Shown one piece after another: positions 10,120 through 19,077 of a stretch of DNA of 27,034 nucleotides. The DNA is taken from positions 1,622,035 to 1,649,068 of the forward strand of contig BFEA01000098.1 in NCBI GenBank assembly GCA_003427395.1, written 5' to 3'. Source of the stretch: Chara braunii (lineage: Eukaryota; Streptophyta; Charophyceae; Charales; Characeae). The notes beneath the pieces are model-generated. The model ran no database searches. It saw nothing but the letters and a program-made list of their open reading frames with translations, and was not told where the DNA came from. The stretch's first letter is position 1; every line of letters begins with the position of its first letter. A program made the position numbers and the translations under genes.

Positions 10120-10243
10120 TAGGTTGTTTTCCCGGGCGCTCGGGCACCCAACTTCTGCCCGGGTACACGCCTGGGTGCCCGGTCGGGCATGAACCCTGGG
10201 CAGGGTTCCGGGCAGCGCCAGCTCCAAAAAAAAAAAAAAAAAA
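10119..10243. mobile_element. GC-rich module between ATT microsatellite and A18
   Basis: This GC-rich stretch has the same plan as the ends of the element at 5534-6308: trinucleotide repeat, about 100 bases of cccgggc/gggcaccc words, then a homopolymer (18 A at 10226-10243). It holds two inverted repeats: cgggcaccca (10141-10150) with tgggtgcccg (10172-10181), and gaaccct (10191-10197) with agggttc (10202-10208). I see no opposing end nearby, so it is at most half an element. The family link is by plan and composition rather than by close sequence match. Confidence 0.45.
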
Positions 10244-11218
10244 GACCCTCAAAAAATTCCGGAAAAACAAAATGTTGTGTAGGATTGAAATGCAAACCAC
10301 TTTTGGCTGAGGAGACACGAGCGACTTCGGAGCCCTTATAAAGGGTGGTTGCGGCTTCATCGCAGTGTTGTCTTCGTGTCCGTACTTACACAACGGAGCA
10401 TTCAATTTGTGTTGGGGGGGGGGGGGGGGTGCCGAGACTCAGGTGAAGGATCATCAACTCGTCGTTGTCCGAGTGGCATCGTGAAGCAACGCACTGGCCA
10501 ACTGGTAAGTCTCCAAAGCCGCAACTGCCCTCCCGTCACTTTCGTCGACAAGGTGGACAAAGTTGAATGAATTTGTCGTTAGAGCATAGGAGTGTACGTT
10601 GGCCACATTTATCTGTTTGACTGCGTGTGTGCGCATGTAAGTGAGTGTATGTGAATGAGTACGTTTGTTTGTATGTGTGTGTGTGCCGTGCAGCGAAGGT
10701 TATGTTATTACCCATCGATAGAATGAGCGAAAATCGAATGAATCCGCCGCTAACACAGGGATGTTTACACCACTACTACTACGTACCTGTGTATGAGAGT
10801 GAGGGAGAACGTTTCATTGATTAGGTGAGCAAAATCGAATGAATCTTCCACTAGAACGTGGAAGTATACACTATCACGTATGAGTGTAGGTGTGTATGTG
10901 TGCGTGCGTGTACTCTACCGTTTTAGGCTCGATGTGTGTGTGAGAGAGGAAGACTATGGTACTCCTACAGACTATGAAAAGAAAGCAAAAGAGTTGTTTA
11001 CGAGAGAGGGGCGAAGGAATGATCGAGTAAGAAGAAGACGAAGGAGAAGAAGAATAACAAAGTGAAAGATGATGGGGAACTTACCTGATTGACCGAGTAT
11101 AGGTGGATCGATAACACTGGGTGACTGCGCCGCCTTCCCCCTAATACGGTTGACCCTCAGTTTGACGACACCTAACCGGTAAGATAGCTTGTATACGTTC
11201 TTTACACCAATATTGTTG
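10244..11218. other. Non-coding stretch with G16 run and dispersed 33-bp repeat
   Basis: A run of 16 G lies at 10414-10429. A 33-base word beginning gaatgaat and ending in tac recurs at 10565-10597, 10736-10768 and 10837-10869, with GT-rich DNA between (about 10620-10685 and 10880-10915). A short GA-rich frame (10880-11065) ends in an Arg run and is explained by composition. No gene is called. Confidence 0.6.
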
Positions 11219-11262
11219 TTGTTGTTGATATTATTATTATTATTATTATAATTATTATTATT
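11219..11262. repeat. TTG/ATT microsatellite
   Basis: A short TTG repeat passes into ATT/TTA repeats. Confidence 0.8.
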
Positions 11263-11385
11263 ATCCTTAATACTCTTAAAGTGTATAGAGGGTCTAGCGT
11301 AACGCTCCCACGCAGGTTCGCTTCCCAGTGTTGGGAAAGGTATTGGGGCAAGGGGCGGGCCCACGGGAACTTTCCGAAACAAGAG

Positions 11386-11533
11386 AGTGAATCTCGCGGC
11401 TAGCACAGGGAAGATGCACCGCTTTTTTTTTTTTGGTGGGGGGAGGCTTGACCGGTCGACAGCACGGGAAAATGAATCTCGCATCGGGAACCGGGAAGAT
11501 GCACTGCGTTTTTTTTTTCTTTCGGGCGGGCCT
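11386..11533. repeat. Tandem duplication, about 84-bp period, with T runs
   Basis: Two copies (about 11386-11450 and 11470-11533) share tgaatctcgc, gggaagatgcac and a following T run. Confidence 0.7.
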
Positions 11534-11607
11534 TCGGGAGTGTTCGAACGTTCGAGGTCGTTGGTGCATGTCAGTTAGTTAGCTGGTTTCTGCCTCGCGC
11601 CGAAGAA

Positions 11608-11645
11608 CACCCGCCAATTTCCATCTCTCGTGTTCGACAGGGGTA
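11608..11645 (+). repeat. 38-bp direct repeat, left copy
   Basis: It matches 12270-12307 with a few substitutions; both contain cccgcca and tttccatctc followed by gttcgacaggg. The copies bracket the GA-rich tract and the assembly gap. Confidence 0.75.
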
Positions 11646-11674
11646 TCCATGCGCGTCGGCCAGTTGGCTAGTTT

Positions 11675-11678
<4 letters not shown>

Positions 11679-11739
<61 letters not shown>
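11679..11739. repeat. AG dinucleotide microsatellite running into the gap
   Basis: A pure AG repeat continues up to the unresolved bases at 11740. Its true length is unknown. Confidence 0.95.
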
Positions 11740-11883
11740 NNNNNNNNNNNNNNNNNNNNNNNNNNNNNNNNNNNNNNNNNNNNNNNNNNNNNNNNNNNNN
11801 NNNNNNNNNNNNNNNNNNNNNNNNNNNNNNNNNNNNNNNNNNNNNNNNNNNNNNNNNNNNNNNNNNNNNNNNNNNNNNNNNNN
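11740..11883. other. Assembly gap (144 unresolved bases)
   Basis: These bases are given as n. The gap follows a pure AG repeat and precedes purine-rich DNA, so it probably hides more of the same. Its length may be nominal. Confidence 0.95.
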
Positions 11884-12240
11884 GTGCATCGTTTGGGCTT
11901 GAAGTGGTTGGGGAGAAAGAGAGAGAAAGAGAGGGAGGGAGGTAGAGAGAGAGGGTGTGATATCAGAGAAGGTTATTGGTAAGGATTTGAAGGAAGGGGA
12001 GAGAGAGAAAAGACTGTTGGTAAGGATTCGAGGGAAGGGGAGAGAGAGAGCGTGTGCATCGAGTTGGGATCTGAGAAGAGTAGAGAGAGAGGGACCGGTA
12101 TCGAAGGAGGTGGTTGGTAAGGACTCGAAGAAGGGGGGGGAGAGAGAGCGTGTGCATCGTCCGAACCAGAGTGTGAGTGAGGCGACGAAGGACGGTCGGA
12201 GAGAGAACGAGGAGTGGAATGAGGAGTCAGGGTCGGAGAA
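11884..12240. repeat. Purine-rich degenerate repeat
   Basis: A GA-rich tract in which the word ttggtaaggattcga followed by ggaaggggagagagag appears three times in variant form (near 11975, 12017 and 12116), and a gtgtgcatcg word recurs. Open frames on both strands (for example 11957-12244 plus, 11963-12157 minus) are low-complexity products. Confidence 0.7.
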
Positions 12241-12269
12241 GTAGTGATTGTTTGCACGCGCTAGGGTAA

Positions 12270-12307
12270 CGCCCGCCAGTTTCCATCTCCCACGTTCGAC
12301 AGGGTTA
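12270..12307 (+). repeat. 38-bp direct repeat, right copy
   Basis: Second copy of the word at 11608-11645. It lies just before the head of the SINE-like copy B. Confidence 0.75.
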
Positions 12308-12309
12308 CT

Positions 12310-13263
12310 GTTGTCGGGACAAAAACCCTGACAAGGGTATCAAGGGTATCTGTACTGTATTTTCAATGTCGGACGAAGTCCGAATTTTGATGTAAGTTTG
12401 TGGTAATTGGTCTGATGAAATAGACATGCTATTAGGAAGTTCCAACTCGTCCTCGGTTTTGGCAAGACCGCAGGGATGTGCGGCCGTGGAAAGACTAAAG
12501 CTAGACCTATTCTACCTAAAACAATGTCGCGCGGCTTAGCAGCCGCTCGATTCAGGGCCTAAGTAGGTTGAAAAGGGGTCGCTGCGACGAAGGTTGGAGC
12601 CGAGGCGCGAAAGGAATAAGAAGTTTTATTTTTTGTTGGGTCCGGGAGACTTTCGTGCCAGGGTCCGGAAGGGATGGCATTATGGCCTGCTGAGTAGGGC
12701 AGTTGTTAAGGCCGTGGGCCGCCAACCCGACCAGCCAACCACAATAACAGGCAGGCTTAGCACGCAGAACCTGCTAAGCGCTGGAGGGCGGTCCGCAAGG
12801 CACCACAACCCTTCATATAGAAGGGTTGCTCCTTTCTCAACGTGAGAGACTGTCACCCTACAGATGCAGGGATTGAGCTCGACAATACACAGCTTGGGCC
12901 GGCTCCTTTTTGGAGATAGTCCGACAGCCTGAAGACAGGGGGCCTACTAGGCTGCCATCCTTCAAATAGAAGGGCGGCGATAGTAGCTCCCGTGGAAGGA
13001 GCTAGCCTAGTAGGTACAACCGTCATATTGTCACCCTGCAGATGCAGGGATCGAGCCCGAAAACCTGCCTACTGGGCCCAGTTCCTTTTGGAGCTGCGAT
13101 TTTGGACAGCGTGGTCGATCCCGACCGCACGATCGTGCAAGATCGCGTGGCCGAGATTGGCCGCGCGTAGTTTAGCATGACCCTTGCGCAAGGATGACAC
13201 GTATAAACCATAAAAAATAAAATAAAATTAAAAAAAAATAAAAATAAAAATAAAAAAATAAAC
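12310..13263 (+). mobile_element. SINE-like repeat, copy B, with two tRNA-like modules and A-rich tail
   Basis: The head (gttgtcgg at 12310, then accct and acaagggtat) matches copy A at 9070. Downstream are two tandem modules, 12809-12915 and 12957-13093. Each has a ccYttcaWatagaaggg hairpin, a ccctRcagatgcaggg hairpin (12856-12871 and 13034-13049), a B-box-like ggatYgagcYc (12870-12880 and 13048-13058), then ctttttggag or ccttttggag. The second module is enclosed by cctactaggct (12943-12953) and agcctagtagg (13004-13014), with a further stem tagctcc/ggagcta inside, giving a branched fold. An A-rich tail (13209-13263) follows. I do not see a convincing full tRNA cloverleaf. Polymerase III origin is inferred from the B boxes and tail. 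Confidence 0.55.
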
Positions 13264-13400
13264 AGCGCCACGCCTGAAGATGTGGTGGGGGGAGGGGCAT
13301 GTAACTGTAGCCGTTGGCATAAGCCAGCGACTTTATTATTAAAAAAAAAAAAAAAAAACCTCCCTACTTAACTGCACGGTGCGACGGATGGCGCATGGCC
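13264..13400. other. Spacer with A18 run
   Basis: A run of 18 A at 13341-13358 follows ttattatt. This may be a second retroposon tail. Confidence 0.5.
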
Positions 13401-13406
13401 ATGTGT

Positions 13407-13620
13407 CTGGGGACTTATAGTCCCCAGTAAGGACAACAGGCGCCCGTCAGAAACGGGCAGCCATTTATTCTCAAGGTAAGTTTGCTTTTCTTTTCTTTCT
13501 TTTTCTTAATTTCTTTTTAGATTTAGATTTTTTTTTTGTCTTCTTAGATTCTGCTCGTTTTTACGAGCTGAAAGGTCCTCTCTATGCCCGTTCATTTCAA
13601 AGCAACGGGCTGCAGAGAGG
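13407..13620. repeat. Cluster of four hairpins
   Basis: Visible inverted repeats are ctggggac/gtccccag (13407-13427), gcccgt/acgggc (13442-13458), gctcgt/acgagc (13553-13568), and a compound stem joining 13577-13592 (cctctct and gcccgtt) with 13604-13620 (aacgggc and agagagg). The word gcccgt occurs in two of them. Confidence 0.75.
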
Positions 13621-13708
13621 TTTCCTACGACGGGGTGAGCACTATCTAATGAATCTACCCCCAAATCGTGGGGAAATGCAGACGCCGACTTTTGAAGGTA
13701 AAACTCCG

Positions 13709-13736
13709 TTTTTTTTTTTTTTTTTTTTTTTTTTTT
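13709..13736. repeat. Poly-T tract (28 T)
   Basis: An uninterrupted T run lies just before the 54-bp minisatellite. On the minus strand it would be a poly-A tail. Confidence 0.85.
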
Positions 13737-13800
13737 CCCCTTTCTTTTTACTTCGTCTTTTTCGTAGCCGTTGGGGTACAAACGGGAGGAAACTTTTGCG

Positions 13801-14095
13801 GCGGCGATGCAGGTTCTACGTCAGTGGTACGGAAGTGCTGCCGAACTTTTGCGGCGACGAAACAGGTTCTACGGCGGTGGTACGGAAGTGTTGCCGAACT
13901 TTTTACGGCACCGACGCAGGTTTTACGGCGGTGGCACGGAAGCGCAACCGAATTTTTGCGGTGGCGACACTAAGTTTGATGACGGTGGTGCAGAAGCGCT
14001 GCCGAATTTTTGCGGCAGCAGCGCTAAGTTTAACGGCAGTGGTGCGGAAGTGCTGCAATTTTTTTTACAACGACGACACAGGATTACGGTAGTGA
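13801..14095 (+). repeat. 54-bp minisatellite, about 5.5 copies
   Basis: Units begin near 13812 with ggttctacg and repeat every 54 bases (the first interval is 53). Each contains gaagtgctgccgaa and a T run. One frame stays open through the last four units and shows an 18-residue repeat with the pattern F-x-G-x-G-x-E-x-x-x-x-F. The change of frame at the first unit and the lack of a promoter or start context argue against a real gene. Confidence 0.8.
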
Positions 14096-15332
14096 CGACA
14101 ATATTTTTGCGTTGAGTAGCAATTGGGCATTGGAGCAGGGAAGGTGCTGTTAGAGTGGTGTGTTTTCAGGTGGTGTGGACTTGACGGCGCAGTAACGTGG
14201 TGACAGTGGAAGCAAATGGCGTTGATGCTTACTAAAAAGTAAGTGAGGGGGTGTTGTGGTAAGGGGTCGCAACAAGAGAGTGGTGTAAATCACTTTGCTG
14301 AAGACTCGCCATAGTAGAATTATGAAGACAAGAGTTGTACGACTTCTCAAGTAAACTTCAAGGTCAGTGGTCAATCAGTTTGACTCAGATCCTTTCACGC
14401 CTGAGTGAACCCACATTTTGCTCGATCCCGTTCTTTGAATGTTCACTGAAAGGTAGAGGAAATGTGTATTTGCGCGTGTGAATGTGAGTCTGACCCGAGT
14501 TTGGGTTTGCATTGTTTTTTTGTTGAACTTGTCGTCTGATCCGACTGCAGGTGTGGTTTATTGAAATGGAAGTGGGTTTGACCATGAGATGACTAATGTT
14601 TGGTTGCTCTCGCTTCTCCACACTTATATGTATGTGTCAAACCGAAAAAAAGAAAGAAGACGACGAAAAAAAAAATAATAATAATAATAAAGTAATCACT
14701 AAGAAGAAAAACCTGAATGGACATAGATTTTTCCCAAGGTCGCCGTTTTTTTCCCGAATGACCCTCTCCGTCCACGCCCGTCCGTCTGAATGACTTTTCC
14801 TTCTGTGATCATTTTTCGCTCAAGTTCTTCTTGACGTCAGGCGGCAAGAGGTCGTTTGCTCACCGTGGTAGATTCCTTTCCTTTTCCTAGGAGGCAGTTG
14901 AGGCGGGGGTTCGTTGCCTTAGGGGCTGGCCTTGTTATCAACTCGGAGTGGACCGCTTTGCGGCGGGGTACCATGTTGTTGTGGTGAAGCCAACCCGACT
15001 TATGAGATCCGAGGTTCTTTCGACCAAGGACGAGGGGTACCCCAGACCACCTCCTAGGGGAAGGACAGACGTATATGCACGGAAAGGCCTCTATAATTTC
15101 TTGGCACCTCGCGTAAGGGAGAACTTTTGTAATATACCCTTTTGGTGGCCATATTAAGAGCCACTTACATATGGGGAACTGGTGCCATAAGCAACCCAGT
15201 TCGTGTCATACTAGTTTAAGCATAGTGCAGTTAGGCACTCTTATCACGGATGGTCGTGATAAAAGAAGCACGAACCGAAAGGAAAAAGGATGTATGAATA
15301 ATACTCAGTTGCAGAGATTTTAACGTAACTAC
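14096..15332. other. Mostly non-coding stretch upstream of the 15351 reading frame
   Basis: It contains an AAT/TAA tract at 14674-14691. A 69-codon plus frame (14948-15157) has no recognised motif. It could be leader or exon sequence of the unit at 15351, or chance. I see no LTR or primer-binding site here. Confidence 0.4.
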
Positions 15333-15350
15333 TCTCGTCTTTCTTTTCAG
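15333..15350 (+). promoter_or_regulatory. Strong 3' splice-site-like tract abutting ATG
   Basis: The sequence ctcgtctttcttttcag ends immediately before the ATG at 15351. A pyrimidine tract plus CAG in this position is what a spliced leader joining to a coding exon would need. The donor is not identified. Confidence 0.45.
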
Positions 15351-16438
15351 ATGGCAGCAGGGATGACGGTTTGTTACCTTTTCTGCAATCATGACGTAGC
15401 GGCAGAATGGGCCGAGTCCTCAAGATGTAATGGAGAAAAATTAGAGAGAGTAAGGCGAACTGTCTCCAATCCGGATAAATTATATTCTGAGAAGGATGTT
15501 CCACGGTTCTGGGATGGCAGTGCGCGAAACCCTACTAGACGACTCATTTTCAGGTCAAGAACCGGACTGAACATTCTTCACTACGAGTTCGCACTGCCAC
15601 TTCCCGATCACGACTTCGCCAACAAGAACTTAGTGGTGATGCAACCATACGAAATTAACCCTCGAATGGATAAAATTCTTGAGATAAGGTTGACGTTCGT
15701 ACGTGCTGTACTTTGGTTAAATGAACGACAAGGTCCTTTCTTTGGCATATATCATACAAGCCGGATACGGGCAAATAGGTTCATCATTCTACGAGTTGAA
15801 CCATTTTCAAAATATGCATGGCAAGATGAGGAGGATGAACTAATAGAACGATTGCTCGACTGATGAAGTTTTATTCTGACACGCAAATGCTGGGAACTCG
15901 AGGAGATATGACCATCACGAGGTACCTGCTGGTTCGTGATACGCTTGAGGACTGTCTCATCAGAGGAGCAGAGCAACTTTTACGAGTTCGAGATGGTTCC
16001 CCCACGGAGTGGATCGGATTCATCGGCCTACTCCGAAATGGAGAGGGATTTTTTCCTAGCACTCGCGTGGAATTTCGAGCAAACACGGCCCAAACCCCCG
16101 ATGAGTTTTATGGCTAAACATTGTACTTTCACCGTGCGAGTAATCTTCAATGTCTCTCTCGAGTCATTGTGAGTATCAAGATTGCCTCGTCCGGTAGACG
16201 CTTCGGCGTCGTCCGGATCCAGGACACGGAGACTCGACACTTGTTTGGACTTAGTCGGCCTCTGCGAGTCATAGATTGGAGATTAGCTTCACGGATGACC
16301 TCTTTCTATGACACTCAAATTATTAGAGTTATGCGAGGTGGACGGAGGGTTAGCCTAACGTTCAATGACAGTGAGATCGCACGGTTAGATTCATTGGAGG
16401 CTCAGGTGTGCGGAGGACGGCAGACCTACTTAGGATAG
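15351..16438 (+). pseudogene. Unrecognised protein-coding island, frame-disrupted
   Basis: The first frame (15351-15863) encodes 170 residues of normal, complex composition, including acidic ends and aromatic-rich segments. I do not recognise its family. Its TGA stop overlaps the ATG of a second frame (15863-16117, 84 residues) as TGATG. A third segment in the original frame (about 15936-16172) also looks protein-like, rich in alternating hydrophobic residues near its end. A fourth (16121-16438, 105 residues) continues in the frame of the second. This could be one protein of about 360 residues broken by two frameshifts, two coupled ORFs, or exons split by short introns. It lies about 680 bp before the retroelement LTR. 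It might be an extra 3' ORF of an upstream retroelement or a decayed host or viral gene. Confidence is moderate that it was coding and very low for any function. Confidence 0.5.
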
Positions 16439-17114
16439 ACACCGTCTTCAAATATCGAACTTGGATCTCAGATAACACCTATGCATTGACTTGTCATGTT
16501 GAGGAAATCATATGACTCATGACTTCACGAGGTAATCATAAAACACAAAACAAAAACACATTAAGTAGATAGTACCGCCAGATGGATTGTATCTGGATTA
16601 TCCCGATGATGGCACTATTATGCTTATGCATTGAGGGGTAATCACATGCATAAAGATTCATGTCAGAAGCAAGATGGAAACGATAGCAGAAGTTGGGTCA
16701 AACCGAGAGTTCGAACTTCAGCCAGAAACCAGATCACTTGTTGATCTGCATGGTAGCAATGGTATTTACTTGCAAAAGCTACTCATGACAAGCTTCTGTA
16801 GGCATGATGTTGTCATAAATTCGGACTTGGAAAAAGTCTGACTTTAACTTAAAAGGCTTGAAAAAGGAATTTATATGTCGACCATATCGACGACGAGTAA
16901 GAAAGCACGATAGCATGATCTTTTTCGTCAGACCAAACCTATTAAAGAGTTGTGCTATAATTTTTCAGCTGGTTGATTTAAAAGACAGACTTCAAGTGTA
17001 TTATTTTTGGTGATTTCGACTGAATAAATTATATATATCTTTATGTTTGTATAAGGAAATTGTGTGCAAGGGACTAGGGTCAAGTTGTTGTTGGTTTCTA
17101 TACTTGATTAAAAC
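16439..17114. other. Non-coding spacer before LTR
   Basis: AT-rich, with no gene seen. A small inverted repeat ccagat/atctgg lies near 16580. No clear polypurine tract precedes the LTR, which argues against reading that LTR as the 3' LTR of an upstream element. Confidence 0.45.
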
Positions 17115-17570
17115 TGCTCTAGTCGACCGACATATGCTTCATCCTTAGGAGATAAACGCCCTAAGTGACGGACGACGTTCGAGTTTAACAGACGTTTAAT
17201 CACGTGTACCTATAATACAGCGTGCGAGCAAACACCATCGGCTGACCCACCTCGGCAACTGCATGTAAAAACTTTCGTATGTGGGGCAGTAGCTCGGTAG
17301 GGATACACCCCTAAGGGTGGTGACAACCCTTTAGGGGAGAAAGTTTATGCCCCGCGTTAACCTATCTTGTCGTAGGAGACCGAGGGATGTATAAGTTGGC
17401 GCACCCGGCTAGAGCGGCGAAGGGATGACGTGACCTCGCACCGCCTCGGCGGCTCGCGGAAACTATTTCACGTCGTCCTCAAGTTGTTTCCGTGTTTTGT
17501 TTTATTGTGTAACTCCTACGTGACGTTGTCGGAATGACCCTCGCTCACGTGGGGGCGAATGCGCTCGACA
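17115..17570 (+). mobile_element. 5' LTR of Ty3/gypsy-like element
   Basis: The right end is defined: ...gctcgaca, two bases, then the tRNA-Asp-type primer-binding site. The left end is placed at tgctctag because similarity with the minus-strand LTR at 2692-3071 begins about here; it is uncertain by tens of bases. Shared landmarks are the gagYaaacRcc block, the gtaaaaacYttcgtaYgtgg block, and the hairpin at 17308-17337. A short tgtataag at about 17388 might serve as a weak TATA-like site. The 3' LTR of this element is not in the window. Confidence 0.65.
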
Positions 17571-17572
17571 GG

Positions 17573-17590
17573 TGGCGCCGTTGTCGAGGA
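17573..17590 (+). promoter_or_regulatory. Primer-binding site, tRNA-Asp type
   Basis: tggcgccgttgtcgagga is complementary to the 3' end expected of plant tRNA-Asp with few mismatches. It follows the LTR after two bases, as in the minus-strand copy. Confidence 0.8.
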
Positions 17591-17631
17591 TAACGGAAAA
17601 CTATCGTTGTCCCTGGCGGAACGACACTCGG

Positions 17632-17687
17632 GTAAGAAAATAATTAAGAAAATTACAATCAAGGCTTGTTTTTATTTTTGTTTCCAG
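17632..17687 (+). other. Possible 56-nt leader intron
   Basis: A donor-like ctcgg/gtaaga at 17627-17637 and an acceptor-like tttatttttgtttccag ending at 17687 bracket an AT-rich 56-base segment between the primer-binding site and gag. The donor word ctcgggta also occurs in the leader of the other copy (near 2620-2630, minus). The acceptor abuts an ATG that opens a very short frame of four codons. Splicing is inferred only. Confidence 0.4.
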
Positions 17688-17748
17688 ATGAAAGGTCAGT
17701 GAAAGCTTACAGAGTTAGAAAAACAAGAAAAAAATGATTAAAATATGA

Positions 17749-19077
17749 ATGTGTGATGTTATTGTCTCTGTGTCACCGAAGATGTCTGACGGAAATAGTG
17801 ATAAAAGGAGGAATGACATCATGGAATTGGCCAAGGCAATTCAAGAATCGAACACGCAACGGGATCAACTTCCAAAAGTGGAAGTTCCTTTGTTTGATGG
17901 CAACAACGCCTTTGGTTGGGTTGAGAAGTTTGAACAATTAGCAAGCTGGTCGGAATGGACAGATGCAGATATGTTACAGAAGGTGAAACGATATTGCAAG
18001 GTAGAATATAAGGAAGTGTTGATGGCCTTGGTGAGTGCGTCAAAGGACTGGGCTGAATTTAAAAAAAAGTTGTTAGATAAGTATCAGTTGGGAGATCAAC
18101 TATTGGATTTAGCCAATCTCAGAAAAATCGTCCGGCGAAAATTTTGACCAACCACGCAATTCCTAACGAAATTCGAAAGGATTGCTCCATTGATACCAGA
18201 GTTGCCAGATAAAGACAAATGCCTTATCTTTCTGGACAATTTTTCAGAAGTTGAGCAAAGAGAATTACTCAAAGACATGCAAGGGCGATATGATTTGCCC
18301 CAAATAAAGACCAACCTTTTGGCAGGGAGTTTTGATCAAATACTTTATCGATTGTTGAAGCAACGGAAGGAGGACCGTGAAAAAGAGGATGTTGGCAAGG
18401 ATAAGGATCGAGAAGTTTTCAAGCCCCTGTCTGAAATGAAGGAAATGATGGCTGATATGCGTGAAGAACATTTGAAGCTAAAAGTAACGATGGTTAAGGC
18501 AAAGGGAAGCAAGTGAAAAGGGACAGAGGTTTCTCTTGAAAGCAGCAGCGAAAGTGAAAGCGAAGAGGAAAAACCTCCGAAACAATTGACGAAAGTTGAA
18601 AGAAAAACCTTAAATCAGATTCGAGGAGGTCAGGATACTTCCAAGAAACAGGGAAAGAATGAGAGCAATGGTGGAAATAGCTAAAATAGCCAAGCGCAAC
18701 TAGAGCAATCCCAACCCAGTCCAAGTCAGCAACAGACTGAAGGAGGTGGGGGACAAGATCGAGGAAATTATGGGGGACGAGGAAATTTGGCAAAAAACTT
18801 CACATGTAAGTAATGTGACCAAAATGGACATATTATGCGCTTTTGTCAGATCCTCGCCAATGATGAGGCTGGCGGGATCGTATTTACTACTATTCGCGGC
18901 GAGGTCTTCACTTTCAAAGGAAATTTTATCGACCCCAACATCGAGGGAGGTATCAGGAAGGAGACCTTCCGACGAATGAGATGCACCCTACTGACCACTT
19001 TCAAGTTGGCCTCGCCTAAAGAGGAAGAGTCTTTCCAATTAGTAGAGGCATTTCAATCCTTGCAGAATGAATGGTGA
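17749..19077 (+). pseudogene. gag: Retrotransposon gag, with internal stops
   Basis: Gag forms the particle in which the element's RNA is reverse-transcribed. One frame runs throughout but is cut by stops at 18145, 18514, 18682 and 18811. The likely natural start is the Met codon at 17782. The N-terminal 200 residues have the helical, Trp-containing pattern of Retrotrans_gag domains (W-V-E-K-F-E, then D-W-A-E-F-K-K-K-L). An acidic and Ser-rich linker follows, then a Gly/Gln-rich stretch and a CCHC zinc knuckle at 18805-18846 (C-x2-C-x4-H-x4-C) in which one spacer codon is now TAA. The terminal TGA at 19075 may be natural, because the next ORF overlaps it. The stops make this copy unable to produce full Gag. 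Confidence 0.85.

Noticed and set aside
10336-10570. Gene with TATA-like ttataaag at about 10336 and a 73-codon frame
   Set aside because: The frame crosses the G16 run and shows no protein-like pattern; the TATA-like word alone is weak.
11649-12257. Arg/Glu-rich and Ser/Leu-rich frames around the gap
   Set aside because: They are translations of AG dinucleotide and purine-rich repeats, partly through unresolved bases.
16439-17114. LTR at 17115 as the 3' LTR of an element containing the 15351 ORFs
   Set aside because: A primer-binding site follows the LTR and gag-pol lies downstream, and I see no clear polypurine tract before it, so it is read as a 5' LTR. A shared LTR cannot be fully excluded.
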